Below the pieces are notes generated by a model. It was not told the DNA's origin, made no database searches, and was given only the letters and a program-made list of their open reading frames with translations. Made by a program: the position numbers and the translations under genes. From assembly GCA_965153455.1 (NCBI GenBank), contig OZ234501.1, positions 1,736,001 to 1,800,000 of the forward strand: 64,000 nucleotides of DNA, given 5' to 3'. The stretch is from Sphagnum compactum (lineage: Eukaryota > Bryophyta > Sphagnopsida > Sphagnales). Of this stretch, positions 36,226 through 47,329 are shown in pieces; positions within the stretch are counted from its first letter, which is position 1, and every line of letters begins with the position of its first letter.

Positions 36226-37060
36226 AAACCTTACATTACATGGTTACATCACATGTGGTACATGTGGTTTAAACATAGGTGCCATGTGGCTTATGTGGTT
36301 TAGGCTTAGGTGCCACATAGTTTACATTATTTATTATGTAAAGTAATTAATAGGTAATAAGTTATATTAGTATGTATTAGGTTAGGTCATGCAATTGTTA
36401 GCAATTATTAATAGATAGTATTGTGATTAAATTGTAATTGGGTTCCAATTAAATACTTATCCCATTTTTTTGTTTTTCATTTCAAGTTTCTAAATGTATA
36501 AGGAGGTACACCATAAATGTTGGAAAAACCCGCAAAAAAAAAAAAAAAAAAAAAAAAACATAATTTCCATTTAAGGTGAATTGATCAAAAAGCTCAACCT
36601 TGAAAGTTAAACCCAAAATGAAATAGGACTTTCCAAGCTAGATGTCATGTGGTTTTAATCAAAGCTCACTCTATGTGCCATGTGATTTAGGTTTAAACTT
36701 AGCTTGGACCAAGTGGCTTAAATTTAGGCTTAGCCTAAATGCCATGTGCTTTAAGTCTTTCCCATAACCTAGGTGCCACATGGTTTAAATTTATATCTAA
36801 TTTAAAGGTCACATAAACTATTGGGGCCTAGCCTAACCTAGGTGTCACATAAGCTAATTTAGGTGGCTTATGTCTAAGCTTAGTTTAGGTGCCACATGGC
36901 CAAGCTTAGGTGGCTTATGTTTAGGTGTCACATGGTCAACTTAACTTTATGTTTAAGGAACCTAGTTTAGGTTAGGTAACTTATGTTTATGTGCCATGTG
37001 GTTTAATTGAGCTTGGGTGCCACATGGCTTAACCTATGTGTGTGCATCATGTGTAATTAA
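36226..37060 (+). repeat. Degenerate repeats around 'ggtgccacatgg'
   Basis: The motif 'aggtgccacatgg' or close variants ('gtgccatgtgg', 'ggtgtcacat'), joined by 'cttaggt' or 'tttaggctta', recurs at least a dozen times at irregular spacing. Half of each motif is self-complementary. A 25-base A-run lies inside near 36533-36558. No coding content. Confidence 0.6.
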
Positions 37061-40000
37061 ATTATTAGTTAAACCTTAACCTTATGCTTAGTTTAGTTGT
37101 AATGTAGTTGAAAAGTTGATGGTGTGATGTATGTCAACAAATGAAGTTCATCCACTTAAGGATTACAATTGAAATCAACTTATTATAATGGTAAGTGTTG
37201 TTTGTAATTAAAGTGATTTAAAATGGTTACTGCCATGGTATTGACATGTGAATGGCATTTGCAATTGCAATGTCATTTTTTATTTGTACTTGTCAACTTT
37301 AATAGTTTTTAGTTACAAATAATATATTTTAGTTATAATTTTTTTTTCAAATGGGTTTGTCATTTTCAATCACGAATTGTAGTTGAAGACAAATTGAAGA
37401 TGTATTTGAAATGTGGGGTTTTCTATTAGTAGTGGTAGAATTTCCCCAACTAGTTCGTTAATTCCTTAAGTTCGTTGATAATTCCCCTTGTGGTTTATCC
37501 ACTTGTAATTGACAAATAGTCCCCATAAACAAATTTTTCTTCTTTTTTTCATTCCAATTTGTAGCATGGGTAGGATCCAAAAAAATATTTGCAAATTTTA
37601 ATTTATCATTAGTTAAATCACTGTAATATAGTCATTCAGTTCTTGTTGATGGGTTGACATTGTGTTATTAATTGATAGTGTTTGCGCTTTGGTTGACATG
37701 GTCATTGTTAATCTCACTCAAGTATATTTGGTTTTTCATGTTTTCTTAGTGGTGGCTTAGGCAAAGGAAGAATTTTATCATGATCAACATTCAATGAACA
37801 TGTTTTTTCTTCTTGCCATAGAGGTTTTTAAAGTGTTTACACCAATAAAGGAACGATTATTTTCGTTAACGTGCTAACATGGCATGGTCATCAAAAGGCA
37901 TCAATGGCCTTCTTATGGTGATTTTATGTGCCTTAGAAAATGTCGATATCCTTGTAAGGAATGTAAGTTGCTTTGATTTTGAATCATGCCATCATCACAT
38001 GTGAAGATTTTTTTAGACTTATTAACTTTTTCAAGTTTCTTTTGCCTTTTCTAATATGTTTCTTGCGACTAGTGAAAGTTATTGACCATAACTTGTTCCT
38101 TTTGCCCTTTTGTATTTGACTTGCAATTTTACTTGAGAATTCCAAGTCAAATTGGGACAGGAATGTTAACTATTTAATCATTTCACCCACAAGTCGAATT
38201 GTGCCATCCCTTTCTCCCAAAAAGTTTAAAATTGTCTCAATTAATGGTTTGCCTATCAAAAATCAGGTTCTTTAGTGATTTGCATGTTTCGATTGCAATG
38301 ATCCATAAATTGATGCTTGCTGAATAATTTGAAATTTAGTTTTATAAAATTTGCAACAAGGTGACTACTAATATTTTTGGAATTTAAAATCTTCCTATTG
38401 TTATTTTGATTACGGCCGAAATGAGTACTGCAGCATATTATTTCAATATTTTAAAATAATATCCTTACGTATTCAATCAAAGGAGACAACAATTTACTCG
38501 GGGCAGTTGTCATGTCAAGAATAATCATATATTAACATATTATCATATGCTTGTAATATGACACATTATCTTGTTACATTGTTGTGGATTCAAATATTCA
38601 AGCAGTATACATGATGACAAGTATTTTGTAACTGCATTTCATTAATTTTTATTTTTGCACATGTAAACTTAGAATTAAGTAAATTTACAAATTTTAGAAT
38701 TATAGGTTGCAAGTATGTGTATACAATTTCACAAACCACAGTACACAAACTTCCCAAACAATATATTGAGGATTTGTTAATAATATATATTGGGAACTGT
38801 ATTTACAAACTTATATTTCACGAACATATTAATTTAAGCAAACACAACATTTTGGGAATAAATATAATTTGGCGAATTACATTCAAATATACAATCGAAT
38901 TGGCTGTTTACATTCCTCTTTCACTGTCCTGGAAGTTTCAACATCTTCAGTGGATCAAATGATTGCTGCACCTCATCGAATATTGCAAATGCAGACACAC
39001 ACACCCAGTACTCAGCATTGGCAGAAATGCTCTAAGAAAATTTCAAGGGTAGCGAACGCACGTCTATTTCATTTCCGTTCATTCCGAAATCTTATCAATA
39101 AATGATATTTGCATTTGTGGTACTATCACAGTTGATTTTCCAGGCAATGTAGAAACTTACAAGATCATTAAACCAAATGTTGCTACAACTCATGTAGAAA
39201 TGTAAAATGAAAGGGTCCCAAATTTCCCCAAGAATACTTCATCTTTTAGTTACAATTTCATATAATAATCGTTTGTAGACCAGATTAAAAGACGCACGAA
39301 CGGTCTTTTGAGATACTTTAAAAGATGACAAGTGGCCTCAACAGGATTACCAGTACAACAATCCATTTAATTTAAGCGCTGATTTGTATCAAATCTTCAG
39401 AGCAAAAGATACATCCTCATCAGCATGTTGTAGGCTTAACCCGCAACCCCTGAACAAGTTTAACTAAGAGGACTTTTCAACAAACAGAAGAGTAAACAAC
39501 CTGTTGACAGCTGCTGGCATTGGGAACTTTTTGGCTGAAACTAAACTGCACAACCAAACCCACAGTCGTGTATATAACAATATCACACTACCCATATGTC
39601 GAAAGGAAGTAGCGGCCGTCATTTGAGAACCCTTTAAAGGTGCTGCATAACATTGCAGTTACAACACATCGAGTCTGATCGCAAAACTATATACATAATG
39701 ACAGAAATGAAGCGATAATATTCTCTGTGAAATGTGAGCATTATCTTCAAATGTGAAACGTATATTGCAGTTACAATCATCATATGCTGCAATAATAGGT
39801 ACCTTACAACGGTTGCTTCCTTTCAGAAGCATGGACCGGGAGCTCACATTTACTGTAATATTATCGACTATATATAGCCTGTAGAAACACCTCAAGCGCT
39901 TGATACCCGGCCGTGAAAGTCATCATCACCAGCGTTTGCTTCGCTTAGTACAAACCACGAAACCAGATGGCGCCAGCAGCGTTAGTGCGCCCTAGAGAGC

Positions 40001-40707
40001 CATTGATATTGCAGACTATCAATAGCTTCAGGTGTTTCCACAGCCTAGATATAGTGACAACAGAACCAGTGCAGGACGACGAGGTCATGATGGTACCGCA
40101 ACACAGTGGCACAACAGCCTTGAAATAAACACATGACCTGACTGCAAAAAGACGAACCAAAAGCTGAATACAAGAAGATTGGAAGAGACCAGACAAAAAG
40201 CTTAATCGACGGCCCCATATCACAACCACCTACAAAGCAACACTGATCTCATTTCACACAAATAGGAACAAAAAAAGAAGACGGACCACAATCAGCATAA
40301 ACAAATCACAAAAACGTCGCCACACTCCCCGCAACCTCTTTTCGCCAACCGCCCAAAGAACATTGAATATTCGTCGAACAAAGGCCACAAAGAAAAGAGG
40401 AAAAGAAACCAGCAAACATCACCAATACGCCACTGATTCTCACCAGCAACAATATCGCAGAAACCAAGAAAAAGACAACCAAAAACAGAACAAAAACAAA
40501 ACACCGACGTTTAAGAAAGATGATAAACCACACAATAAATAACGTACACATCTCAGAAAGCTGCAAAATCTTTAAGGACTACCAAAACATGTGAGCAAAA
40601 TCAAACAGCGACACGAAATGAGAACACAAGTAGGAAGAAAGTTAGCAAAGCAAAGGGAGACGACGAAGAACAAGGAAATGAATAAGGATAAGGGAAACAA
40701 ACTCTGT
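37061..40707. other. No gene recognised
   Basis: About 3.6 kb of spacer. From about 38900 the GC content rises, but no frame on either strand gives a recognisable protein (for example 38869-39105 plus, 39945-40229 minus, 40306-40566 minus). The part next to the TATA box at 40708 could be upstream regulatory sequence or the tail of an untranslated RNA. Confidence 0.4.
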
Positions 40708-40718
40708 TTATATAAGCA
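40708..40718 (+). promoter_or_regulatory. Putative TATA box with CT-rich leader
   Basis: 'tttatataagc' is followed after ~50 bp by a CT-rich tract ('cttctctctttctgtctctc', 40767-40786), the usual layout of a plant core promoter and leader. No convincing coding exon follows within reach; a 191-bp tandem repeat comes next. It could drive a non-coding transcript or belong to a transposon. Confidence 0.3.
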
Positions 40719-40802
40719 GCGCGTCCGCCATAGCCAAACGCAGTGCAGCAGAGAGAGCCGTAGCGTCTTCTCTCTTTCTGTCTCTCTCACTCACACTCTT
40801 CA

Positions 40803-41380
40803 GTGCTCATCACTCACAGCTTGTGCCTCCGTTCCGACATGCTTTTCCGCTGCCCTAATTGCTCAATTAAAGCCTAAAATAGCTACTTACTAGGTACCTA
40901 CATACCAATTCTAGAAAATTCCGACCTATTCCAGAACGCTTCAATGTCAATGGACGAAGAGACAATGGACCCCTATAACCACCACCCTCGTACCAACGCT
41001 CATCGCTCCCAGTTGTGCCTCCATTCCGACATGCTTTTTCCGCTGCCCTAATTGCTGAATTAAAGCCCGAAATAGGCGCTTACTAGGTACCTACGTACCA
41101 ATTCTAGAAAATTCCCCACGGATTCCACAACGCTTTGTCAAATGGAGGAAGAGACCCCTAAAACCACGACCCTCTGGTAGTACTCATCGCTCCCGGTTTG
41201 TCCGTCCATCCGTTTCTGACAGGCTTTTTCCGCTGCCCTAATTGCTCAATTACAGCCTAAAATAGGCACTTACTAGGTACCTACTTACCAATTCTAGAAA
41301 ATGTTCAACGGATTCCATTCCACAACGCATTTCCCAATGAACGAATAGACAAAGAGCCCCTAAAACACGACCCTACGACC
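40803..41380 (+). repeat. Three tandem ~191-bp units
   Basis: 'ccgctgccctaattgct' occurs at 40847, 41040 and 41230 (spacings 193 and 190). Each unit also has 'gctcatc' near its start, 'cttactaggtacctac', 'taccaattctagaaaat' and a closing 'cccctaaaac'-like segment. Identity between units looks high, so the array is fairly young. Confidence 0.85.
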
Positions 41381-42060
41381 TACTAGTTACGGATCCCCCC
41401 TCCCGCCCCCCAGTACCTGGAGCTCACGCTTTCTCCACTCGCTAGTTTCCCGGCTATCCCCGAAAGACTGAAAGCCATTGGACTTTTTTCTTTCCAAATC
41501 CTTGAAACCCTTCAAGATTATCGAAACCTTTTCGTCTTTTTTAATAATAAGAACCTTAAAGGTTCTTTAAAATGGCTGGGAGAACCGGAATCACTGGTTT
41601 TCACAAAAAGTGAGAACCGCCCAACGCGGCTAGAAACAGTGAGAAGAGGAAGGCCTGAATGGGATGATGCCAAGTTGAACCAGTGTTTTTCTTTTGGTGG
41701 CAAATTTTTTGCAACAATCTTGGCTGTGGGTAATTGTTTTCTTGAAAAATGGAAAAATCATGAAAAAAGATGTTTTCGAAGGTTGTTCAGTTTTATCGCC
41801 ATTTTAGGAATTTTCTTTGAAAATAATTAAAACTTTCCATCATATCTTGACACAGTTTCGAGACCAATGGCAATTTTTTTGCCAATTTCAAGTTTCAGTA
41901 AAAGACTTGTCACCAACTACTGTCCTGAAGACGTCGTCTTGCCAAACTTCAGGATTTGGCATCAGGATTTGAATTCAGAGACCCTGATGCAGTCCAAGGG
42001 GTGGGATGTCTCTAATATTTCGGAATAATTTAAATGGATTTTACAAATTTTACCACGGTA
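41381..42060. other. No gene seen
   Basis: Moderate-GC spacer leading into the foldback. Short frames (41518-41830) show no domain. Confidence 0.4.
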
Positions 42061-42856
42061 CCAGAGTGGGTGCAGGTTTTAACCAAGGCAAAACTGCCAG
42101 GGCATGATAACCAGAGCACTCAACCACCACAATGGTTTGCTCTGGGACCAGAGGGAGCCAAAGGGAAAACTTGCGACGCTGTCGTTCGGCCTCTTGTTAC
42201 TGCGTTGTCGCTTGCTTTCGCTCTGGCCTGGCCACACACACACACATGTAGACAGAGGGAATGTGTGCAGTGTGCAGACTGTGAGTGTCATGTATGTGTT
42301 TTGCGTGTTGCAACAGGACTTGCGAGTGTCATCGCGTACGTCTGGAGCAAGCTTTTCTTTTGCTGCTGTAGCTGCGGAGAGTTTCTTCTGTCTGGTTGAA
42401 GGTCTGTGTAAGATCAGCAGGAGAAGATAGAAAGAGTTTGCAACCAGGGTCGTCGCGTACGTGTGGAGCGGGCTTTTCTTTTGCTACAGCAGCAAAAGAA
42501 AAACCCGCTCCACACGTACGCGACGACGCTCACAAGTCCCATCGCAACACGCAAAACAAAAGAAAAGCCCGCTCCACACGTACGCGACGACCCTCGCAAG
42601 TCCCATCGCAACACGCAAAACACATACACGACACTCACAGTCTGCACACTGCACACATTCCCTCTGTCTACATGTGTGTGTGTGGCCAGGCCAGAGCGAA
42701 AGCAAGCGACAGCGCAGTAGCAAGAGGCCGGACGACAGCGTCGCAAGTTTTCCCTTTGGCTCCCTCTGGTCCCAGAGTGAACCATTGTGGTGGTTGAGTG
42801 CTCTGGTTATCATTCCCTGGCAGTTTTGCCTTGGTTAAAACCTCCACCCACTCTGG
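42061..42856. mobile_element. Long foldback (inverted-repeat) element
   Basis: The left arm (42061-42372) starts 'ccagagtgggtgcaggtttt'. The right arm (42483-42856) ends with the matching complement 'aaaacctccacccactctgg'. Arms pair along their whole length with scattered substitutions (for example gggcatgat against gggaatgat, gtcgttcgg against gtcgtccgg). The right arm is longer by one extra copy of a ~60-bp block that includes 'cgtcgcgtacgtgtggagcg'. The spacer is about 110 bp. Frames on both strands through it mirror one another and are not genes. It may be a foldback-type transposon, or an inverted duplication of a promoter-like sequence. Confidence 0.8.
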
Positions 42857-43145
42857 AAAAAAACCCCCTAGCTTCTACACAGTATGTGCGGATCGCAAAC
42901 CTGCTGGCTACAGACACCCTCGATCTTACATCTATAGATAGATACCAGTGTCAGGCAGCTGAGCCACCTGGTAGTACAAAGCTGCAGGCATATAACAATA
43001 AACAGCAGCAACAGCCAGCACTATACACAAACATAGCTGAGCCAGACCTCAATATGACGTCCCTCGCACGGAGACAGGCTGCAAACTCTTTCTATCTTCT
43101 CCTGCTGATCTTACACAGACCTTCAACCAGACAGAAGAAACTCTT
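42377..43145. repeat. Second inverted repeat overlapping the foldback
   Basis: A 67-bp segment inside the foldback spacer (42377-42442, starting 'gagagtttcttctgtctggt') occurs as its reverse complement at 43079-43145, with essentially complete identity. The right arm of the first foldback and ~220 bp of unique sequence lie between, so two inverted repeats interlock. Confidence 0.8.
42449..42527. repeat. Near-perfect 37-bp hairpin
   Basis: Left arm 'gtcgtcgcgtacgtgtggag' and onward, right arm its reverse complement, one mismatch in 37, loop of five bases. It lies at the inner junction of the larger foldback and would give a stable stem in DNA or RNA. Confidence 0.85.
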
Positions 43146-45284
43146 AGGGTTGACCGGTCCCGCCGGTTTACTATCTTTGGCACCGCTTGTGCCCATATGT
43201 GTGTGGTAATTTTTCGTGGTTAGGCGAACCAGATGGTGACACGTGCAGTACGGAAATTCCTAAGGATAGAGGAGCACGCTAGGACACTTGTTGCTGTGTT
43301 TTTTTTTTAAAAATTAAATTTATTTCGGTGGTGTTTTTTCCTTATTGGGTTGGTACGTTTGGCGGGGGAAGAGGGGATTGGGGGGTGTGGCTTTGTATTT
43401 TAATGCTAGTTTTTTTAGCTGACTGGCACGAATCGGTAGGAGGGAGGGGGGGGATACGCTACTGATGAATATTTTGAAATTATAGCCTAAGAAGTAATTA
43501 TGTAACTAGTAGCATAGAGTGACACAAGGTGTGTCCTTTGTGCCATAAAAAAAAGATTTTGAATAATTTCTATACTTACCTACTTTTGGAAGTGGCTTTA
43601 TAAGATCTTTGCATAGCTAGGTAACCCTATTTTATTGGCCTTGCCTACCAAGGCAAGGATACTGTTTTTAGATTCACTATAGAGTATAGTAGCATAAGGG
43701 ATTTTGGTCCCTTGGTAATAGGTCTATTTTTATACAAGGATTTTTGAACGATCATATTTTGGCTTGTATTGAAACTTGAGATTAGTTATAGAGTTATAAT
43801 ATTTTGAAGGATTTTGGTTTCTTTTGGAGGGTTTTTTGAAGATTAGGTATATTTTTGATGGTGCAAAAATTGAGTTTCCATAATTCTTCTTTTGCCTTAA
43901 CATACTTTTTAATGTAAATGGCAAGGCCATGCTGTGACACACCCCTTGTTCCATAAGGCACTTTTTTTTTCCTACTATTTGGAAGAAAGTGGGTCAAGAA
44001 ATAATTTTCACATTGTTGTCTTGCTTGCCAGAGTGCTTTTCCATGGTTTTCGTAAGTAGGCATTCCGTGTAGGGTCATAATGCTCAAGGCCATGGGCATT
44101 ATCGAAATATGTATAGGGCTCGTGTGAGCTGGATCCGATTCTAATAATGGCTCGTAGTCAAGGGCGTGTTAACACGGTGAAAGAATCGACAATTTTTAAA
44201 TTAGTTTTTCTTTTTCCCATATGATACCATGGGGAAAAATAAAAATGATGCAAGGCATTTTGAAAAATAGAATTTCCTGAAATGCTGCATGATTTCTTCT
44301 TACACGGTTACTCCAAGTGCACTAGGAATTTGGGTGGAGGTACGAAACACAACCCCCACCCCCCCCCCCCCCCCCCGGCCCAAAGTAGCAGTTGGGGTCA
44401 TTACATTTCATAATTTCTTGTGGTACGAAATATAAAGGGTAATTCCGCACCATACGAGAGCGGGAGGGCCTGCCGTACTGGGATATGACACATTGTTCAT
44501 TACACTGGGTAATGCCGTGCTGCCAGGACGTTCACCTTACACACATAAGAAACGTGACCATGTGCCGTCCACAAGGAGCAGGGTACTGTGGCTTAGGTTG
44601 TCATTTGCAACTTTTTAACCTCATAATATTCGGTCTCACACTGACAAAATTGGCTTCCATGTTGGAGTTATTTACTTTGGATGATGCATAAAATTTATAT
44701 ATATAAAAAGAAAAAAGGTTCAACTGTTGGACGTGTGTAGGTGGTTTATACCAGTGTTTGCCGGGTATGTAGGTCCTGGCCGAGTATCAACCAGGGCATC
44801 AACACTGGTATCATATGCCCTGACTGACGGGCAATGGTCCCAAAAAAAGTTGTTATACCCTACCTGGATGGGCCTTGCTTCTCCTATACACATGCAATGC
44901 CCTTATATAGGCGGGCATGTGTTTTGAAAAATTCACGAAATGCCATGGTAGGCAGGCTTCTTTCATAGTGAACATGTGTAGGGCATAAGGATTTAAGGTT
45001 AGGTTAGAAATTTTAGGGCTAGTTTTTAGTTTGTTGTTGAGTGGCACCCCCTGCTTGAGAAAGCACGAGCTTTCATCATTATGTAAGATGTCCATGATTT
45101 TGATAGGCAACAGAAAGGAGTGTCGAGAAGGAGCGTTGAAATTTGCAACTTTTTTTGTCATTAGCAACCAACAGTCAACCTGCATTGAGTTTTCTATGCA
45201 AGTTTGTTCTTCTTGCTTCATAAGTTCCTAGGTTGTGTGATTTTGTTATCTACTTTGTTCTTTTTCTTTCATCAGTTGTGTGAT
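43146..45284. other. No gene recognised
   Basis: Spacer with T-rich and G-rich runs (43280-43460), an 18-base C homopolymer (44359-44376) and short unrecognised frames (44485-44927 plus, 44853-45221 minus). A segment near 44850-44950 ('gcgggcatg', 'gaaatgcc') faintly resembles 50290-50400 and may be an old dispersed repeat. Confidence 0.35.
44359..44376. repeat. C18 homopolymer
   Basis: Eighteen consecutive C after 'acaacccccac', followed by GGCCC. The exact length is likely to be unreliable. Confidence 0.9.
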
Positions 45285-45740
45285 CTGTGTGATGCTTTGT
45301 TCAGCAAATTTTCATGAACATTGTTTATTGCTCCTAGTGTTTTTCTTGGTGTTTTGTGAGTGCTACAATACTTATGTGTGTCATGCTTTGTGAGCACTGG
45401 ATTTGCTACTTCATGAACATTGAATATGTAGGGTGCTTTGTGAGCATTATTTCGCTTCAAGGGTTTAAGGTTTGGTGCTGGTGATATGTGCATTGCTTTG
45501 TGAGCACTGTATTTGCAAGGTGTTTTGTGAGCATTCCAAAATCAGTGTTTTGTTTAGCACCTGCTTCGTTCACGAGCAGTTGTAAATTTGCTTCAAGGGT
45601 GGAAACTTGTTTGGTGTTGGTGATATGTGTGCTACTTTGTGAACATTAGATATGCATGACCAATGTTCTATGAGCATTACAAATTTGGTGATTTGTTTGG
45701 CACCTATTTTGTGATGTTTCTTGAGCATTCATGAGCATCG
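45285..45740 (+). repeat. Degenerate repeats around 'gctttgtgagcat'
   Basis: 'tgctttgtgagcactg', 'gtgctttgtgagcatt', 'gtgttttgtgagcatt' and 'ctactttgtgaacatt' recur eight or more times at 30-60 bp spacing, mixed with 'ggtgatatgtg'. The minus-strand frame 45272-45493 translates these repeats and is not a recognised protein. Confidence 0.55.
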
Positions 45741-46280
45741 CCAACAATAACTTGAAGTTTGCATTGCAAATTAGGTAAACAACGTTTTTGGTGATTTATA
45801 TACTCTTTATTTGTTTTGATATCATAATACAATGTATTTGGTTTAACTTTGAAGGTCAATCGACAATGAAATTAGAACATGATTTTTTTTGAGTGGGGTT
45901 GTAAAAGCTTCATAAGGTTCTCCTCTCCATGTTGTTAATTGTACAGGTATTTGGAGTGGTGAAGTTGGGGTTGGGAGTGGCAAGGGTGGGGTTAAGAGTG
46001 GTGACCCGGTGTGATCCAATCTGAAGCAGGTTATAATGAGCTTGCTGACAAAGTCCTTGGTGAAAACAAGGAAAAGTTTATACAAGCTGAAGAATAAACA
46101 CGTAATGAAGAGTTGTTTGTGGAATTGGAGTGCAACTAATTTTTTGGCTCATTTGGAATAGAACAAGTATGTGGGCATTTTAAAAAGTTAATGACCATAC
46201 TACTGTGGAAGATTGTTTTAAGTATCAACAAAATGAGATGTGTTGTGTGTCATAACATCTAACAAGAAGTTATAGGAGAG

Positions 46281-47182
46281 TGTCATGACCCTAGCTTTGA
46301 GTCACGACCAAGGCAAGGGCATGAAAGGTGCGGGCCGGGAGTGCAACTTGGGAGTCACATTCACATTCGTGGGAATGTGAGAGTGTGAGGGAATGAGCCC
46401 ACACATTCTCAAGTGGACTCTCATTTTGGGAATTAGAGTTCTTATGGAGTCCCAAGTTTTCAAAGAGCGATTTGAAGGGTCAAAACTCATTGGATTTTTT
46501 TATACAATTGGATAGCTTTTACAACATAGATGTCTAAAACAGGTTCACATGATTCTGAGTACTTACAACACAAGTTATGGCCAAATGAAGGGTTGAAAGT
46601 CAAAGTGTCAATTTGACTTCTGACCATTAAAAGCCAGGAATCGCCTTGAATTACATGTGTGAAGGTAACGTGCCACACATTGTGGGAAAATTCTCGACAT
46701 GGGCTACAACTTTGCTTCAAAACTGGTCTCAATTGGAGGTCTGCATAAGAAATTATGGGCTTCCAAAGTGGCAGCAATCCTAATTTTGGGAATTTTGAGA
46801 CTCCCAACTTAGGAGTCTCAGGAAAAATGACATTTGAGTGTAACCCCTGTGGCCAGTCACAGAGAATACTATAAGAGAAAAATTGGTGGCTTCCCCTAAG
46901 TTCGAACCGTGATGAATTTTGTGAATTCGTGTATGTTAGTGACTTGTTTGTGCACCAAAAGTGCTTCAACTATGCACTAACCAACTTGTTGTTTGGTTTG
47001 TGTAGGTTCGTGTGAATAATTAATTCACTTGTCATTCATCTGATTCCCCATCTTGGAACTCCAACAAGCCCCTCTACCCCCGAAGTGATGTGAGCTAGGG
47101 AACGTATCCCCACTTATCGTCTTCCGTTGTTTTCACTTTCGAACTCGCATTTGAGTCTTACGAAGAGTTTGGGGGTGCGTCA
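46281..47182 (+). mobile_element. Probable solo LTR
   Basis: Opens 'tgtcatgaccct' and closes 'gggggtgcgtca': TG..CA ends with imperfect terminal inversion, as in plant Ty3-type LTRs. A TATA-like 'actataagag' at about 46869 lies in the expected promoter position. No internal retrotransposon region follows; the next sequence is hAT-like. I see no matching target-site duplication, so the boundaries are tentative. Confidence 0.4.
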
Positions 47183-47329
47183 ATTTGATCTTGTACATCA
47201 TTAAAAGTTATCAATTGTTGAATTCCACTGGGAATGTGTGGCTGAGAATGCTTGTCCTTTGTTAATGTGGCCAAGTTACCTTTCTTAATAGACAATAGTT
47301 TAGTAACGAGGTAACCGCGTCCATGGTCA

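Noticed and set aside
42034-42838. Several overlapping open frames of 70-133 codons on both strands
   Set aside because: They lie in the foldback arms; plus and minus frames mirror one another because of the inverted repeat, and none has a known domain.
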